NCBI GenBank assembly: GCA_963717195.1
Contig: CAVQVR010000009.1
Coordinates: forward strand, 62,001-126,000
Length of the DNA stretch: 64,000 nt
Direction of reading: 5' to 3'
Source: JACDAE01 sp963717195
GTDB lineage: Bacteria > Chloroflexota > Ktedonobacteria > Ktedonobacterales > Ktedonobacteraceae
Numbering within the stretch: the stretch's first letter is position 1; every line of letters starts with the position of its first letter. Shown here one piece after another: positions 33,805 through 42,464 of the stretch. Below the pieces are notes generated by a model that saw only the letters and a list, made by a program, of their open reading frames with translations, did no database searches and was not told the DNA's origin. A program made the position numbers and the translations under genes.

Positions 33805-35232
33805 TTATTTAATAGTATAGGTCACCAACGAACGAGCAGGAATGGTGGCGCTGAATGCTCCATTGGCGATGTGCAATGTTGCTTGCGCAGCCGTATTGTG
33901 CGAAGCATTGGTAAGGTAGGGAACAACTGCAGCACCGTTTGCCACGCTGGTATGGCTTACTGTGAACGAGGCAGCAGTGTTGGAAGACGAGGTATTCAAG
34001 ATAACGATGGCGACGGAACCATCGGTATTGGTGTACGCCGTCGTTTCCAGGCTGCTATTCCCACTAGATGCATTGACACGTGTAGCGCCGGGATGGATGA
34101 AGCGACTATAGTTTGCTAATGCCCAGAGCCGTTTGGAGGGTATAACGGTGCCATTATTGTCGTGGATGAGCGCTCCATTATCGGTGCTATTGAAGCCAAC
34201 GCCCCACCAGTAGAGGAAGGCGCTCAGGTTGGCTTTGGTGATGCCGTTATACACATTTTGTGCCCAGGTAAAACCGGAGGAATCGCCGCCGCTATCCCAG
34301 GTGGGGTCCCAGGCATCAAACTTGGACCACTCGGTTTCCCAGATGTGTTTGGAGCCGGTACCGGTCAGGGTAGAATTGGGATCAGCGGTATAGCCATGGC
34401 TGGAGATGACGCTGGTATAAGCGTTGGCGGTAGGATTGCTGGTAATGCCGTTCGCGTAGCTCTGAGCGGTATCCCAACCCTCGCCATCGCAACAAACGAT
34501 ACTGGTATTCAAACCGGCCTTCTTCAGGGTTGGTCCCAACACAGTCACAAAATTGGCTGTTTGAGTGGGATTTATGACCATGCTGGAATAAGAGGTGGTC
34601 AGATCGGGTTCGTTAAACGCACCAACATGTGTCAATGAGACGCCTGCACTCTGGTAATCTTTAATGTATTGAACGAGATAGTTCGCATACGCTTGCCGCC
34701 AATCGCCACTACTGCATTTTGTGCCAGGAACGCCGCAGAGTGTTCCACCGTTGGACTCATTACCATTGGTTTTCATGTAGCCGGGAGCGCTCCAGGCATC
34801 GCCGTAGAATTGCTTGACACCATACTTCTTTGCCTGTTGAGCGAGCCAGACCTGCCCCTCACTACTACCGAGCGCCACGTAATGCGGAGTAGCGTTCGGG
34901 CTACCAGGATTGGTAGGTTCGATAGTATTGCTCGCATCGGAAGGGAGCAGGTTGCGCAAAATAGTGAAGCCTGCACCTGTCGAAGTGTTAAGGAGCAGAT
35001 CCAGAATCTGTTTTTGCTGGCTTGCAGGTGATGTCTGGAGCGTACTTGCTGGGCCAAAGGCATCCGAAAAGCCGAAACCATCCATCGTTTGGTGTCTCGA
35101 TGAGCCATTGATAGTAATAGTTGATGCTGCAAAGGCAGCGTGCGAGGGAACGATGGTACCGAATGCGAGTAGCAGGAGTGAGAGTGTCAGAATTATTGCA
35201 AATCCTGCTTTTCGCTGAAGACCATTGAACAT
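33805..35232 (-). CDS. Secreted GH30 glycosidase, single domain
   Basis: A 475-residue protein with a signal peptide (residues 1-36) and a GH30 (beta/alpha)8 barrel with a side beta-domain. The acid/base Glu is E208 in GAFNEPDL and the nucleophile is E301 in WETEWSKF. GH30 enzymes of this kind act on xylan or related beta-glycans. It has no carbohydrate-binding module. It is a close paralogue of the next gene, with long identical segments (for example DGFGFSDAFGP and QFYGDAWSAPGYMKTNGN), so the two are a tandem duplication. Confidence 0.87.
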   Translation of the reverse strand: MFNGLQRKAGFAIILTLSLLLLAFGTIVPSHAAFAASTITINGSSRHQTMDGFGFSDAFGPASTLQTSPASQQKQILDLLLNTSTGAGFTILRNLLPSDASNTIEPTNPGSPNATPHYVALGSSEGQVWLAQQAKKYGVKQFYGDAWSAPGYMKTNGNESNGGTLCGVPGTKCSSGDWRQAYANYLVQYIKDYQSAGVSLTHVGAFNEPDLTTSYSSMVINPTQTANFVTVLGPTLKKAGLNTSIVCCDGEGWDTAQSYANGITSNPTANAYTSVISSHGYTADPNSTLTGTGSKHIWETEWSKFDAWDPTWDSGGDSSGFTWAQNVYNGITKANLSAFLYWWGVGFNSTDNGALIHDNNGTVIPSKRLWALANYSRFIHPGATRVNASSGNSSLETTAYTNTDGSVAIVILNTSSSNTAASFTVSHTSVANGAAVVPYLTNASHNTAAQATLHIANGAFSATIPARSLVTYTIK

Positions 35233-35370
35233 CCTTGTTTCCCTTTCTTTCCTTGAGGCAAACTGTCTCTCCCTGGCGAACCGGGGTGCCTTGCCTCACA
35301 TACACAGTGTAGCAAAGCATATGCAAAAAACAAAGAAACATGTAAATGGTACTAGTCGATGTGCCAGGCG

Positions 35371-35396
35371 CGGGCTTATAAATCGTGCCCCTACAC
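35371..35396. repeat. Interspersed repeat copy (TTATAAATCGTGCCCCTACA type)
   Basis: One copy of a short family seen also at 24456-24584, 40501-40522 and 56566-56584. The shared core is T-TAAA-cg-GCCCCTAC. Confidence 0.5.
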
Positions 35397-35495
35397 TAGT
35401 AGGAAACGGACGGTGAATGATGGCAAATGCCTGGGTCCATCCTGGTGTAGGGAAGCCATTCATTAACCCGCGTCAGGAGCCAATCAATCAACTGG

Positions 35496-37349
35496 CTACG
35501 ATGTACTACAAGCAGTACCGTTAACAGTGAATGCGGTGGGATTAGGATTGCTCCCGGTCCATGAACCATTGAAGCCAAGAGAGGTCGAATCTCCCGGAGA
35601 GATCGAGCCGTTATAGCTCATGTTCTGGACGGTCACCTGATTTCCCTGTTGCGAGAAGTTTCCGTTCCAGCCCTGGGTGACCTGCTGGCTAGCGAGGAAA
35701 GTAAATTTCAACGTCCAACTGCTGATTGCTGTTGAGCCAGTGTTTGTGATCGTGGTGCTATTGGTGAAGCCCCCCGGCCACTGATTCTGGATCACATAGC
35801 TTATTTTGCAGCTACTACCAGTTACTGGTGTAGGAGTAGGAGTAGGAGTATGGGTTGGAGTGACGGTTGGTGTAACCGTTGATGTTGATGTTGGTGTCGG
35901 TGTAACACCGCCGGATGATGGAGCGATCACATAGCTCACCAGCGAACGGGCAGGTATGGTTCCGCTGAATGATCCATTAGAAATCGGTAGCGGTGCTTGC
36001 GCAGCTATATTGTCGTTGGCATTCGTAATGTAAGGTGTGGCAACGGAGCCTGCCGCAATATTGGTGTTTTGCAGCGAAAGTGAGGCAGCAATGTCATTGT
36101 ACGAGGTATTTAACACCACTACGGATGTGGAACCATCAGTATTGGTGTATGCCGTCGTTTCCAGGTTGCTGTCGCCGCTGGTTGCCCCAATGCGCGTTGC
36201 GCCGGGATGGATAAAACGACTATAGCTGCCCATGGCAAAGAGTCGTTTGGAGGGTATAACGGTGCCATTATTGTCGTGGATGAGTGCTCCATTATCGGTG
36301 CTATTGAAGCCGAAGCCCCACCAGTAGAGGAAGGCGCTCAGGTTGGCGACAGTGATCCCTGTATAGATATATTGTGCCCAGGTAAAGCCGGAGGCATCGG
36401 TCCCGCTATCCCAGGTAGGGTCCCAGTTGTCGAATTTGGACCATTCTGTTTGCCAGATGTGTTTGGAGCCAGTGCCAGTCAGGTCAGTATTAGGGTCCTG
36501 GGTATAGCCATGGCTGGAGATGACGCTGGTATAGGAATTGGCGGTAGGATTGCTGGTGATGCCGTTCGCGTAGCTCTGAGCGGTATCCCAACCCTCGCCA
36601 TCGCAACAGACAATTTTGGTATTGAGTCCCGCAGCCTTCACGGTCGGTCCCAACACAGCAATAAAGTCAGCGGTCTGAGTGGGATTCATGACCATGCTGG
36701 AATAGGAGGTGGTGAGATTGGGTTCGTTAAAGGCACCAATATGGGTCAATGGGACGCCAGCAGCCTGGTAATCTTTGGCATATTGGACCAGGTAGTTTGC
36801 GTACGCCTGACGCCAATCGCCGGTGCTACAGGTGGTAGCGCCAGGAGAGCCACAGAGTTCGCCCCCATTGGACTCATTGCCGTTGGTTTTCATGTAGCCG
36901 GGAGCGCTCCAGGCATCGCCATAGAATTGCTTGACGCCATACTTCTGACCTTGTTGAGCGAGCCAGACCTGACCCTCACTACTGCCGAGTGGCACATAGG
37001 TAGGAGTGGCGCTCGGGCTGGCAGGGCTATTAGGTTCAATAGTATTGGCGGCATCGGAGGGGAACAGGTTGCGCAAAATAGTGAAGCCTGCACCCGTTGT
37101 CGGGCTGTAGAGCAGGTCGAGAATTTGTTGCTGCTCACTGGCTGATGAGGTTTCGAGGGTAGCTGCTGGACCAAAGGCGTCTGAAAAGCCAAAACCATCC
37201 ATCACCTGGTATTTTGTTGCGCCATTGATAGTAATGCTTGATGCCGCATGGGCAGAGCGGGTGGAGACGAAGAGGCCGAACGTAGTTACGATGAGCAGGA
37301 GTATTGCCGATAGCGATACTGCGACTTTTCGTGGGCTACTGCTAAACAT
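35496..37349 (-). CDS. Secreted GH30 glycosidase with C-terminal CBM2
   Basis: A 617-residue exported enzyme. Residues 1-36 form a signal peptide. The GH30 barrel and side domain (about 37-485) carry the acid/base Glu in GAFNEPNL and the nucleophile Glu in WQTEWSKF. A Pro/Thr linker (about 487-520, TPTPTSTSTVTP-type repeats) joins a CBM2 domain with a cysteine pair and surface tryptophans (CKISYVIQNQWPGGF, GWNGNFS). CBM2 binds cellulose or xylan. I chose ATG at 37349 after AAGGAAAGGG, since a longer frame would place residues before the signal peptide. It is paralogous to the preceding GH30. Confidence 0.9.
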   Translation of the reverse strand: MFSSSPRKVAVSLSAILLLIVTTFGLFVSTRSAHAASSITINGATKYQVMDGFGFSDAFGPAATLETSSASEQQQILDLLYSPTTGAGFTILRNLFPSDAANTIEPNSPASPSATPTYVPLGSSEGQVWLAQQGQKYGVKQFYGDAWSAPGYMKTNGNESNGGELCGSPGATTCSTGDWRQAYANYLVQYAKDYQAAGVPLTHIGAFNEPNLTTSYSSMVMNPTQTADFIAVLGPTVKAAGLNTKIVCCDGEGWDTAQSYANGITSNPTANSYTSVISSHGYTQDPNTDLTGTGSKHIWQTEWSKFDNWDPTWDSGTDASGFTWAQYIYTGITVANLSAFLYWWGFGFNSTDNGALIHDNNGTVIPSKRLFAMGSYSRFIHPGATRIGATSGDSNLETTAYTNTDGSTSVVVLNTSYNDIAASLSLQNTNIAAGSVATPYITNANDNIAAQAPLPISNGSFSGTIPARSLVSYVIAPSSGGVTPTPTSTSTVTPTVTPTHTPTPTPTPVTGSSCKISYVIQNQWPGGFTNSTTITNTGSTAISSWTLKFTFLASQQVTQGWNGNFSQQGNQVTVQNMSYNGSISPGDSTSLGFNGSWTGSNPNPTAFTVNGTACSTS

Positions 37350-37525
37350 CGTTGTTTCCCTTTCCTTCCTTAGATGGAGAACTAACCATGAAGACAAGTT
37401 GCCTATATGAGAACGATAGGCAGAGAACTTGCATACAGAACATCCACTGTTCCGTTGCATACTCGAAATATAGTATGAATGCGCTTTATCTCTGTTTTTT
37501 CTTTCCTCCTTGGACTGGGCCTGAC

Positions 37526-37591
37526 GTCACCTTGCGTGCGCACGCTTCCCAATGAGCCGCGTTCCCAGGCAAGGGGCGCACGCAAGGTGAT
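37526..37591. repeat. Inverted repeat with GTCACCTTGCGTGCGC arms
   Basis: Bases 37526-37541 are complementary to 37576-37591 except for the outermost base. The arm shares its core with the 33608-33772 element. Confidence 0.7.
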
Positions 37592-37624
37592 GCTCCCTAC
37601 ACCTGGTTTTCTGGATGGTAATCT

Positions 37625-37638
37625 TGTAAACGCTTGCA
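37625..37638. promoter_or_regulatory. Second LacI-type operator candidate
   Basis: TGTAAACGCTTGCA matches the LacI/CcpA operator pattern and resembles the perfect palindrome at 37943-37956. It lies about 276 bases upstream of the divergent GH30-CBM2 gene, which may share the regulator. Confidence 0.5.
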
Positions 37639-37900
37639 GCTATTCTAAAGAGGTATACATGATTATGGGCTTTCTGTCAACCCCTTATTCCCAAAATTTC
37701 ACAAAATGTTCAGGGTTACTCCATATTTCTTGTTTCTACAAACAAGAAATAGCCAGATTTAACTCTTCATTTTTGAATGAAACAAGTAGAAGCGTCTTTT
37801 TATAGAGAATAAAAAGACAGTCAGAAGATCAATGGCAGCCTTTGAAGAGTAAAAGGGGTAGTTAACCATTTGGGGATAACGGAATAAAATAAAAAAAGCC

Positions 37901-37930
37901 TTGACAGAGAGCGGAAGTGTATGGTACTAC
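37901..37930 (+). promoter_or_regulatory. Promoter of the LacI-type regulator
   Basis: TTGACA at 37901-37906 and TACTAC at 37925-37930 (18-base spacer) lie just upstream of the operator palindrome. Confidence 0.55.
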
Positions 37931-37942
37931 TATGCTATGAAA

Positions 37943-37956
37943 TGTAAGCGCTTACA
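37943..37956. promoter_or_regulatory. Perfect LacI-type operator
   Basis: TGTAAGCGCTTACA is a perfect 14-base palindrome of the LacI/CcpA type, between the promoter and the regulator start (37978). Binding here would block transcription of the regulator, so autorepression is likely. Confidence 0.75.
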
Positions 37957-37977
37957 GGATTGTGAGGAGCATTTCGC

Positions 37978-39024
37978 TTGAGTAAAAGAGCAACCAGAGG
38001 GAATACCAATCAAAGGCGTGATGTCACGATTTTTGATGTTGCGGATGAGGCAGGCGTGTCATATGCCACTGTATCGCGTGTGATCAACAACAAAGATCAT
38101 GTAAGTATCGAAAAACGTGAACGTGTTTTGCGTGCTATGGCCCAACTTGGCTATGTTGCCAATGCGCAGGCTCGGAGCCTGGCGGGCGGCTCTTCCCATG
38201 TGGTGGGACTTCTGGTTGATTATCTCAATACAAGCTATATGGGCGAGATCATTCGGGGCATTGATGCGGCCCTTGATGCGCATCATTGTAACCTCATGCT
38301 CTACACGACTCATCGGCGCAAGACCAAAGAATCGGCCTATGTCACGAAAGTGACGCGTGAACTTGCCGATGGATTACTGCTTATTCTTCCCCGTAATGTC
38401 AATGCATACCTGGAGACGTTGCGTCAACGGCGCTTTCCCCATGTCCTGATCGATTATTTAAGTGATGGGGAGAATGTGCCTTCGGTCTCCACGACAAATT
38501 TTCGGGGAGCGTATGATGCTGTAACCTATCTGCTTGCTTTAGGGCATCGACGTATCGGCTTTATCACTGGAACGATGGATTTTGGATGTGCCCAGGAGCG
38601 CCTGGCTGGCTATGAGGTGGCGCTCAAAGATTCAGGCGTTCCTGTTGATCCACAACTCGTGTGCGAGGGTGATTTCTTGCAGCCTCAGGGGTACCAATGT
38701 ACTCAGACGTTGCTCGATTTAGCAGAACCACCGACAGCTATTTTTGCCTCAAACGATGTCATGGCCTTTGGAGTAATGGAGGCGGCGCGTGAGCGTGGTC
38801 TACGTCTTCCGGAAGATCTTTCGATTATTGGCTTTGATGATATTCCCCAGGCCGCTCATGTTCATCCTCCTCTGAGCACAGTGCATCAACCACTGGAGGA
38901 GATGGGTCGTGCTGCAGCCCTGTTGCTTTTGCAATATATTGCCCATCCAGAGGCGGCTATTGAACGTATCAAGCTGCCGACCGAACTCGTTATACGTCAA
39001 TCCTGTCAATCGCCTCACAAGTAA
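37978..39024 (+). CDS. LacI-family transcriptional regulator
   Basis: A 348-residue regulator with an N-terminal helix-turn-helix and hinge (VTIFDVADEAGVSYATVSRV, residues about 16-35) and a periplasmic-binding-like effector domain (HVVGLLVDYLNTSYMGEIIRG and later IFASNDVMAFGVMEAAR). It starts with TTG at 37978, with GAGGAG before it. It is followed by the ABC sugar importer on the same strand and probably controls that cluster. The inducer is unknown. Confidence 0.9.
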   Translation: MSKRATRGNTNQRRDVTIFDVADEAGVSYATVSRVINNKDHVSIEKRERVLRAMAQLGYVANAQARSLAGGSSHVVGLLVDYLNTSYMGEIIRGIDAALDAHHCNLMLYTTHRRKTKESAYVTKVTRELADGLLLILPRNVNAYLETLRQRRFPHVLIDYLSDGENVPSVSTTNFRGAYDAVTYLLALGHRRIGFITGTMDFGCAQERLAGYEVALKDSGVPVDPQLVCEGDFLQPQGYQCTQTLLDLAEPPTAIFASNDVMAFGVMEAARERGLRLPEDLSIIGFDDIPQAAHVHPPLSTVHQPLEEMGRAAALLLLQYIAHPEAAIERIKLPTELVIRQSCQSPHK

Positions 39025-39197
39025 ACATGAAAGGAGGCATGATCCGGCTACTTTTTCTTTTTTCGTGTGGGCACACGGTAAACAGTATGTCGTAAGAACA
39101 GACATTGCGGATGTATTAACATGTCTGGCGGAGATGGTAGTCCAACGTTGGGCATTATGTATTGTTACATACTATTTGGAAGGGAGAACACAACCTT

Positions 39198-40484
39198 ATG
39201 AAACGGTTTAGTTTTCTGTTACCCTTGATGGTAATCCTCATGTTAGTCGTTTCAGCCTGTGGCGGAACGACAAGTACTGGTAGCACGCAAAAGGTGACGA
39301 TCAACTGGTGGCATATCAACAACACTGATCCTCTTTTGACAGACTGGAAGAATCTGGCAAATCAGTACATGAGTACACACAAGAACATTGATATTAAGAT
39401 TACCGTTATTGGAACTGATCAGAACTATCAGCAGAAGCTGGAAACGGCAATGCAAGCTGGTACGCCGCCCGATATCTTCCAGAGTTGGGGGGGAGGTGCC
39501 ATGCAGCAGTATGCTCAGGCCGGGCAGTTGCAAGACATCACAGCTGCTTTGCAACAAAACGGGTGGGGCAATACATTTAGCCAGCCAGCCCTTAATCTTT
39601 ACAAGTATAACGGTCGCTATTACGGTGTTCCCTGGGATCTCGGTGCAGTTGGTTTCTGGTACAATCCAGCGCTTTTTGCGAAGGCAGGTATTCAGCAGAC
39701 CCCGGTCACGTGGAGTGATTTTCTGACGGATATCCAGAAGCTCAAGACGGCTGGTATTGTTCCAATCGCGTTAGGTGAGAAGGACAAGTGGCAAGGACTG
39801 TTCTACTGGGTGTACTTTGCGATACGCGAGGGTGGCCAGACAGCTTTTAATAACGCATATAATCGTACAGGTTCTTTTGCCGATGCGCCTTTTGTGAAAG
39901 CGGGCCAGATGCTCCAGCAGCTTGTGGCCGCAAAACCGTTTGAGAACGGCTTTCTAGGCGAGGATTACACGGATGAGCAAGCGCTTATGGGCAATGGAAA
40001 AGCGGCGATGGAGTTAATGGGACAATGGGGACCATCCAACGATGCTGCGGCTGCGGCAGACAAAAAGGGACCGACATTGGCCTTCTTCCCCTTCCCTCAG
40101 ATACCCGGTGGCGCTGGCAATCCAACGGATGTGCAGGGTGGTGGCAACGGCTTTGCAATTGGCAAGAACGCACCTCCTCAAACACTTGATTTTGTGCGTT
40201 TTCTGACGCAGGCAAATAACCAGCGTACGCTGGCCCAGCAAGGTGCTCTGCTCCCACCTGTCAAGGCGGCGACTGATGGAGTGATAAATCCAAATATGCA
40301 AACGATTGTAAAGCTGGTAGGGAATGCGCCGTATTTCCAGCTCTACTATGATCAGTTTTTACCTTCGGCTATGGCTCAGGTAGTTATAAATACGACGCAG
40401 GCGCTTTTTGCAGACTCGATGTCTCCTCTGGCAGGCGCTCAAGCTGTCGAGGCTGCGGCTGCAACGTCGTTGAAGAAGGCGTAA
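39198..40484 (+). CDS. ABC sugar importer, substrate-binding lipoprotein
   Basis: A 428-residue family-1 extracellular solute-binding protein. It begins MKRFSFLLPLMVILMLVVSACGG, a lipoprotein signal with lipobox Cys21, so it is membrane anchored. Typical segments are VTINWWHINNTDPL, YYGVPWDLGAVGFWYNPALF and GNPTDVQGGGNGFAIGK. It captures a sugar or oligosaccharide and delivers it to the permease genes downstream. I chose the ATG at 39198 because it starts the signal peptide. The ATPase component is not in the cluster and is presumably shared. Confidence 0.9.
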   Translation: MKRFSFLLPLMVILMLVVSACGGTTSTGSTQKVTINWWHINNTDPLLTDWKNLANQYMSTHKNIDIKITVIGTDQNYQQKLETAMQAGTPPDIFQSWGGGAMQQYAQAGQLQDITAALQQNGWGNTFSQPALNLYKYNGRYYGVPWDLGAVGFWYNPALFAKAGIQQTPVTWSDFLTDIQKLKTAGIVPIALGEKDKWQGLFYWVYFAIREGGQTAFNNAYNRTGSFADAPFVKAGQMLQQLVAAKPFENGFLGEDYTDEQALMGNGKAAMELMGQWGPSNDAAAAADKKGPTLAFFPFPQIPGGAGNPTDVQGGGNGFAIGKNAPPQTLDFVRFLTQANNQRTLAQQGALLPPVKAATDGVINPNMQTIVKLVGNAPYFQLYYDQFLPSAMAQVVINTTQALFADSMSPLAGAQAVEAAAATSLKKA

Positions 40485-40510
40485 CGTTCTCCTCGGAGGA
40501 CGTCGTAAAC

Positions 40511-40568
40511 GCGGCCCCTCAGAAGGCGTCGTGAACCAATCCCCCTACGACGCCCTCTGAGAGGCCGC
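40511..40568 (+). terminator. Large hairpin between the binding-protein and permease genes
   Basis: A long imperfect hairpin: GCGGCC 40511-40516 with 40563-40568, plus inner CTCAGA/TCTGAG and AGGCGTCGT/ACGACGCC arms. It has no U-run. Such structures between binding-protein and permease genes often protect the upstream mRNA and lower permease expression. A copy of the interspersed repeat (40501-40522) overlaps its left arm. Confidence 0.6.
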
Positions 40569-40618
40569 AGAATCGCAACCAATCCAGATAGCACACATCT
40601 CTAGAAGGGGAAAAGATT

Positions 40619-41581
40619 ATGCAAGTAGTCGATCAGCGTTCTACCCAACGGCGGGATACTCCAGGACCGGAAACTCATGCGTCGCGACTGCGGCGGCGCT
40701 CACTCTCAAAATGGCTGGTCATTATCGTCTGCTTAGCGCCCGCTTTAGTGATATTCAGTGTCTTTGTGCTGCTACCAGTTGTGCAAGCTACATATTATAG
40801 CCTTTATAACTGGAGCGGACTCGGACCATTGCAAAATTTCATCGGCCTGCAAAACTATGTTGTACTCCTCGAAGATCCTGTTTTTCTCAATGCTATCAAA
40901 ACAAACCTGTTGATTGCTCTGTTATCGCTCGTTTTTCAGTTGCCATTGGCACTGTTCCTCGCGCTTCTTGTGAAACAACGGGGGTTTGGCTCTACATTCT
41001 TCCGCACCGTATTTTTCTTGCCTTATATACTATCCGAGGTGGTTGCGGGTCTGATCTGGGCTTTCATCTATGATCCTTCCGTTGGGCCACTGGCTGCTCT
41101 GGTCAAGATCATCAATCCAGCTGCGACACCGCCGGCCTTTCTTGCCGATACGCATACTGTCTTATTGGCTGTATTTGTCGTGATGTTGTGGAAATACTTT
41201 GGCTTTCACCTGATTCTCTACCTTGCCGGATTGCAGAATATTCCGCAGGAGCTTCCAGAGGCTGCTCGTACGGATGGTGCAAATCGCTGGCAGGTGGCAC
41301 GCTATATTACACTTCCAATGCTTTCGAGTACGATTCGTCTTACGGTATTTCTCTCTATTTTGGGCTCGCTACAATACTTTGATCTCATTTTTGTGATGAC
41401 GGACGGCGGCCCTGTGTTTGCGAGTGAGACGATGGCAACGTATCTTGTGCATAAAGGTTTTCAGAGTTTCGAGCTGGGATACGGAAGTGCTGTAGGAGTA
41501 GTTATGTTTATTTTTTGTTTCGGTTTTGCCCTGGTCTATCAGCGTTGGATTATGCGCCAGGATCTCGGGGGCGTGGCCTGA
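40619..41581 (+). CDS. ABC sugar importer permease (MalF/UgpA type)
   Basis: A 320-residue inner-membrane permease with six hydrophobic segments and the cytoplasmic EAA loop LPEAARTDGANRWQVARYITLP near residue 210, which contacts the ATPase. AAGGGG precedes the ATG. It is the first of two permease genes in the importer operon. Confidence 0.9.
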   Translation: MQVVDQRSTQRRDTPGPETHASRLRRRSLSKWLVIIVCLAPALVIFSVFVLLPVVQATYYSLYNWSGLGPLQNFIGLQNYVVLLEDPVFLNAIKTNLLIALLSLVFQLPLALFLALLVKQRGFGSTFFRTVFFLPYILSEVVAGLIWAFIYDPSVGPLAALVKIINPAATPPAFLADTHTVLLAVFVVMLWKYFGFHLILYLAGLQNIPQELPEAARTDGANRWQVARYITLPMLSSTIRLTVFLSILGSLQYFDLIFVMTDGGPVFASETMATYLVHKGFQSFELGYGSAVGVVMFIFCFGFALVYQRWIMRQDLGGVA

Positions 41582-41605
41582 TACTATTGAAAGGAAACGG
41601 CTCTT

Positions 41606-42445
41606 ATGTTCATGCCTGCAAAGATCTGGCGACCAGCACGGATCATCTCAGTACTCATCTGTTCTATTGTTGCTTTGTTTGTGCTCGCGCCAATTGTGGT
41701 TGTTGTGGTTGGCAGTTTGCGCACAAATGGGGAATTGCTCAATGCGCCTTTTAGCTTGCCCACCACGTTACATTGGGAAAACTATACGCAGATCCTCATT
41801 ACAGGAGTATTCTGGCAAGAACTTCTCAATAGCGTTCTTACCATGACTGGGACAGTCGTAGTGCTTCTGGTGGTGACGTGTCCGGCTGCTTTTGTGCTGT
41901 CTCGCATGGTGTTTCGCGGTCGTAATGTGGTCTTTAATGTTTTCTTGCTTGGTTTATTGTTTCCACTTACTATGGCAGTGCTGCCTCTCTACATTACGAT
42001 AAGGCAGTTGGGCCTGTTGAATACATTGTGGGGGATCATGCTGCCGCAGGTTGCTTTTTCGTTGCCGATCACACTTCTCATTCTATGGAACTTTTTTAGT
42101 GCTGTGCCACAGGAGTTGGAGGATGCAGCGATCATTGATGGGGCGCCTGCGATGGGTTTTTTCTGGTATATTCTACTGCCGTTAGCTCGTCCCGCTATTG
42201 CAGTGGTCACTATGCTGGCAATGGTTTCTAGTTGGAACAATTTCCTGCTGCCATTGCTGGTTTTGAATGATCAATCGACCTGGACGTTACCTCTGGGGGC
42301 GACGCAATTCCAGGGGCAGTATAGCTCCGACTGGGTGCTGGTTCTGGCTTTTCTTACGTTGGCGATGATTCCTGCTGTGATTATCTATCTGTTCGCGGAG
42401 CGTCAGATGGTTGCTGGATTAACGGCGGGTGCAGTAAAAGGCTGA
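41606..42445 (+). CDS. ABC sugar importer permease (MalG/UgpE type)
   Basis: A 279-residue inner-membrane permease with about six segments and the EAA loop LEDAAIIDGAPAMGFFWYIL near residue 172. It pairs with the preceding permease. AAAGGAA precedes the ATG. The gene is 24 bases after its neighbour. Confidence 0.9.
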   Translation: MFMPAKIWRPARIISVLICSIVALFVLAPIVVVVVGSLRTNGELLNAPFSLPTTLHWENYTQILITGVFWQELLNSVLTMTGTVVVLLVVTCPAAFVLSRMVFRGRNVVFNVFLLGLLFPLTMAVLPLYITIRQLGLLNTLWGIMLPQVAFSLPITLLILWNFFSAVPQELEDAAIIDGAPAMGFFWYILLPLARPAIAVVTMLAMVSSWNNFLLPLLVLNDQSTWTLPLGATQFQGQYSSDWVLVLAFLTLAMIPAVIIYLFAERQMVAGLTAGAVKG

Positions 42446-42464
42446 TGAAAGAGGAAAAACTATC

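Larger units (their letters stand above)
37350..37977. other. Long divergent intergenic region with repeats and operators
   Basis: The region between GH30-CBM2 and the LacI-type gene. It holds an inverted repeat (37526-37591), a LacI-type operator candidate (37625-37638), an 11-bp hairpin (37725-37735 with 37740-37750) and the regulator promoter and operator. It probably contains control sites for both flanking genes. Confidence 0.6.

Noticed and set aside
35820..35910. Short tandem repeats near 35.8 kb
   Set aside because: They encode the Pro/Thr linker of the GH30-CBM2 enzyme, not a separate element.
34162..37145. Long open plus-strand frames opposite the GH30 genes
   Set aside because: They are antisense shadows of the two GH30 genes, caused by biased codon use. 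They lack ribosome binding sites and domains.
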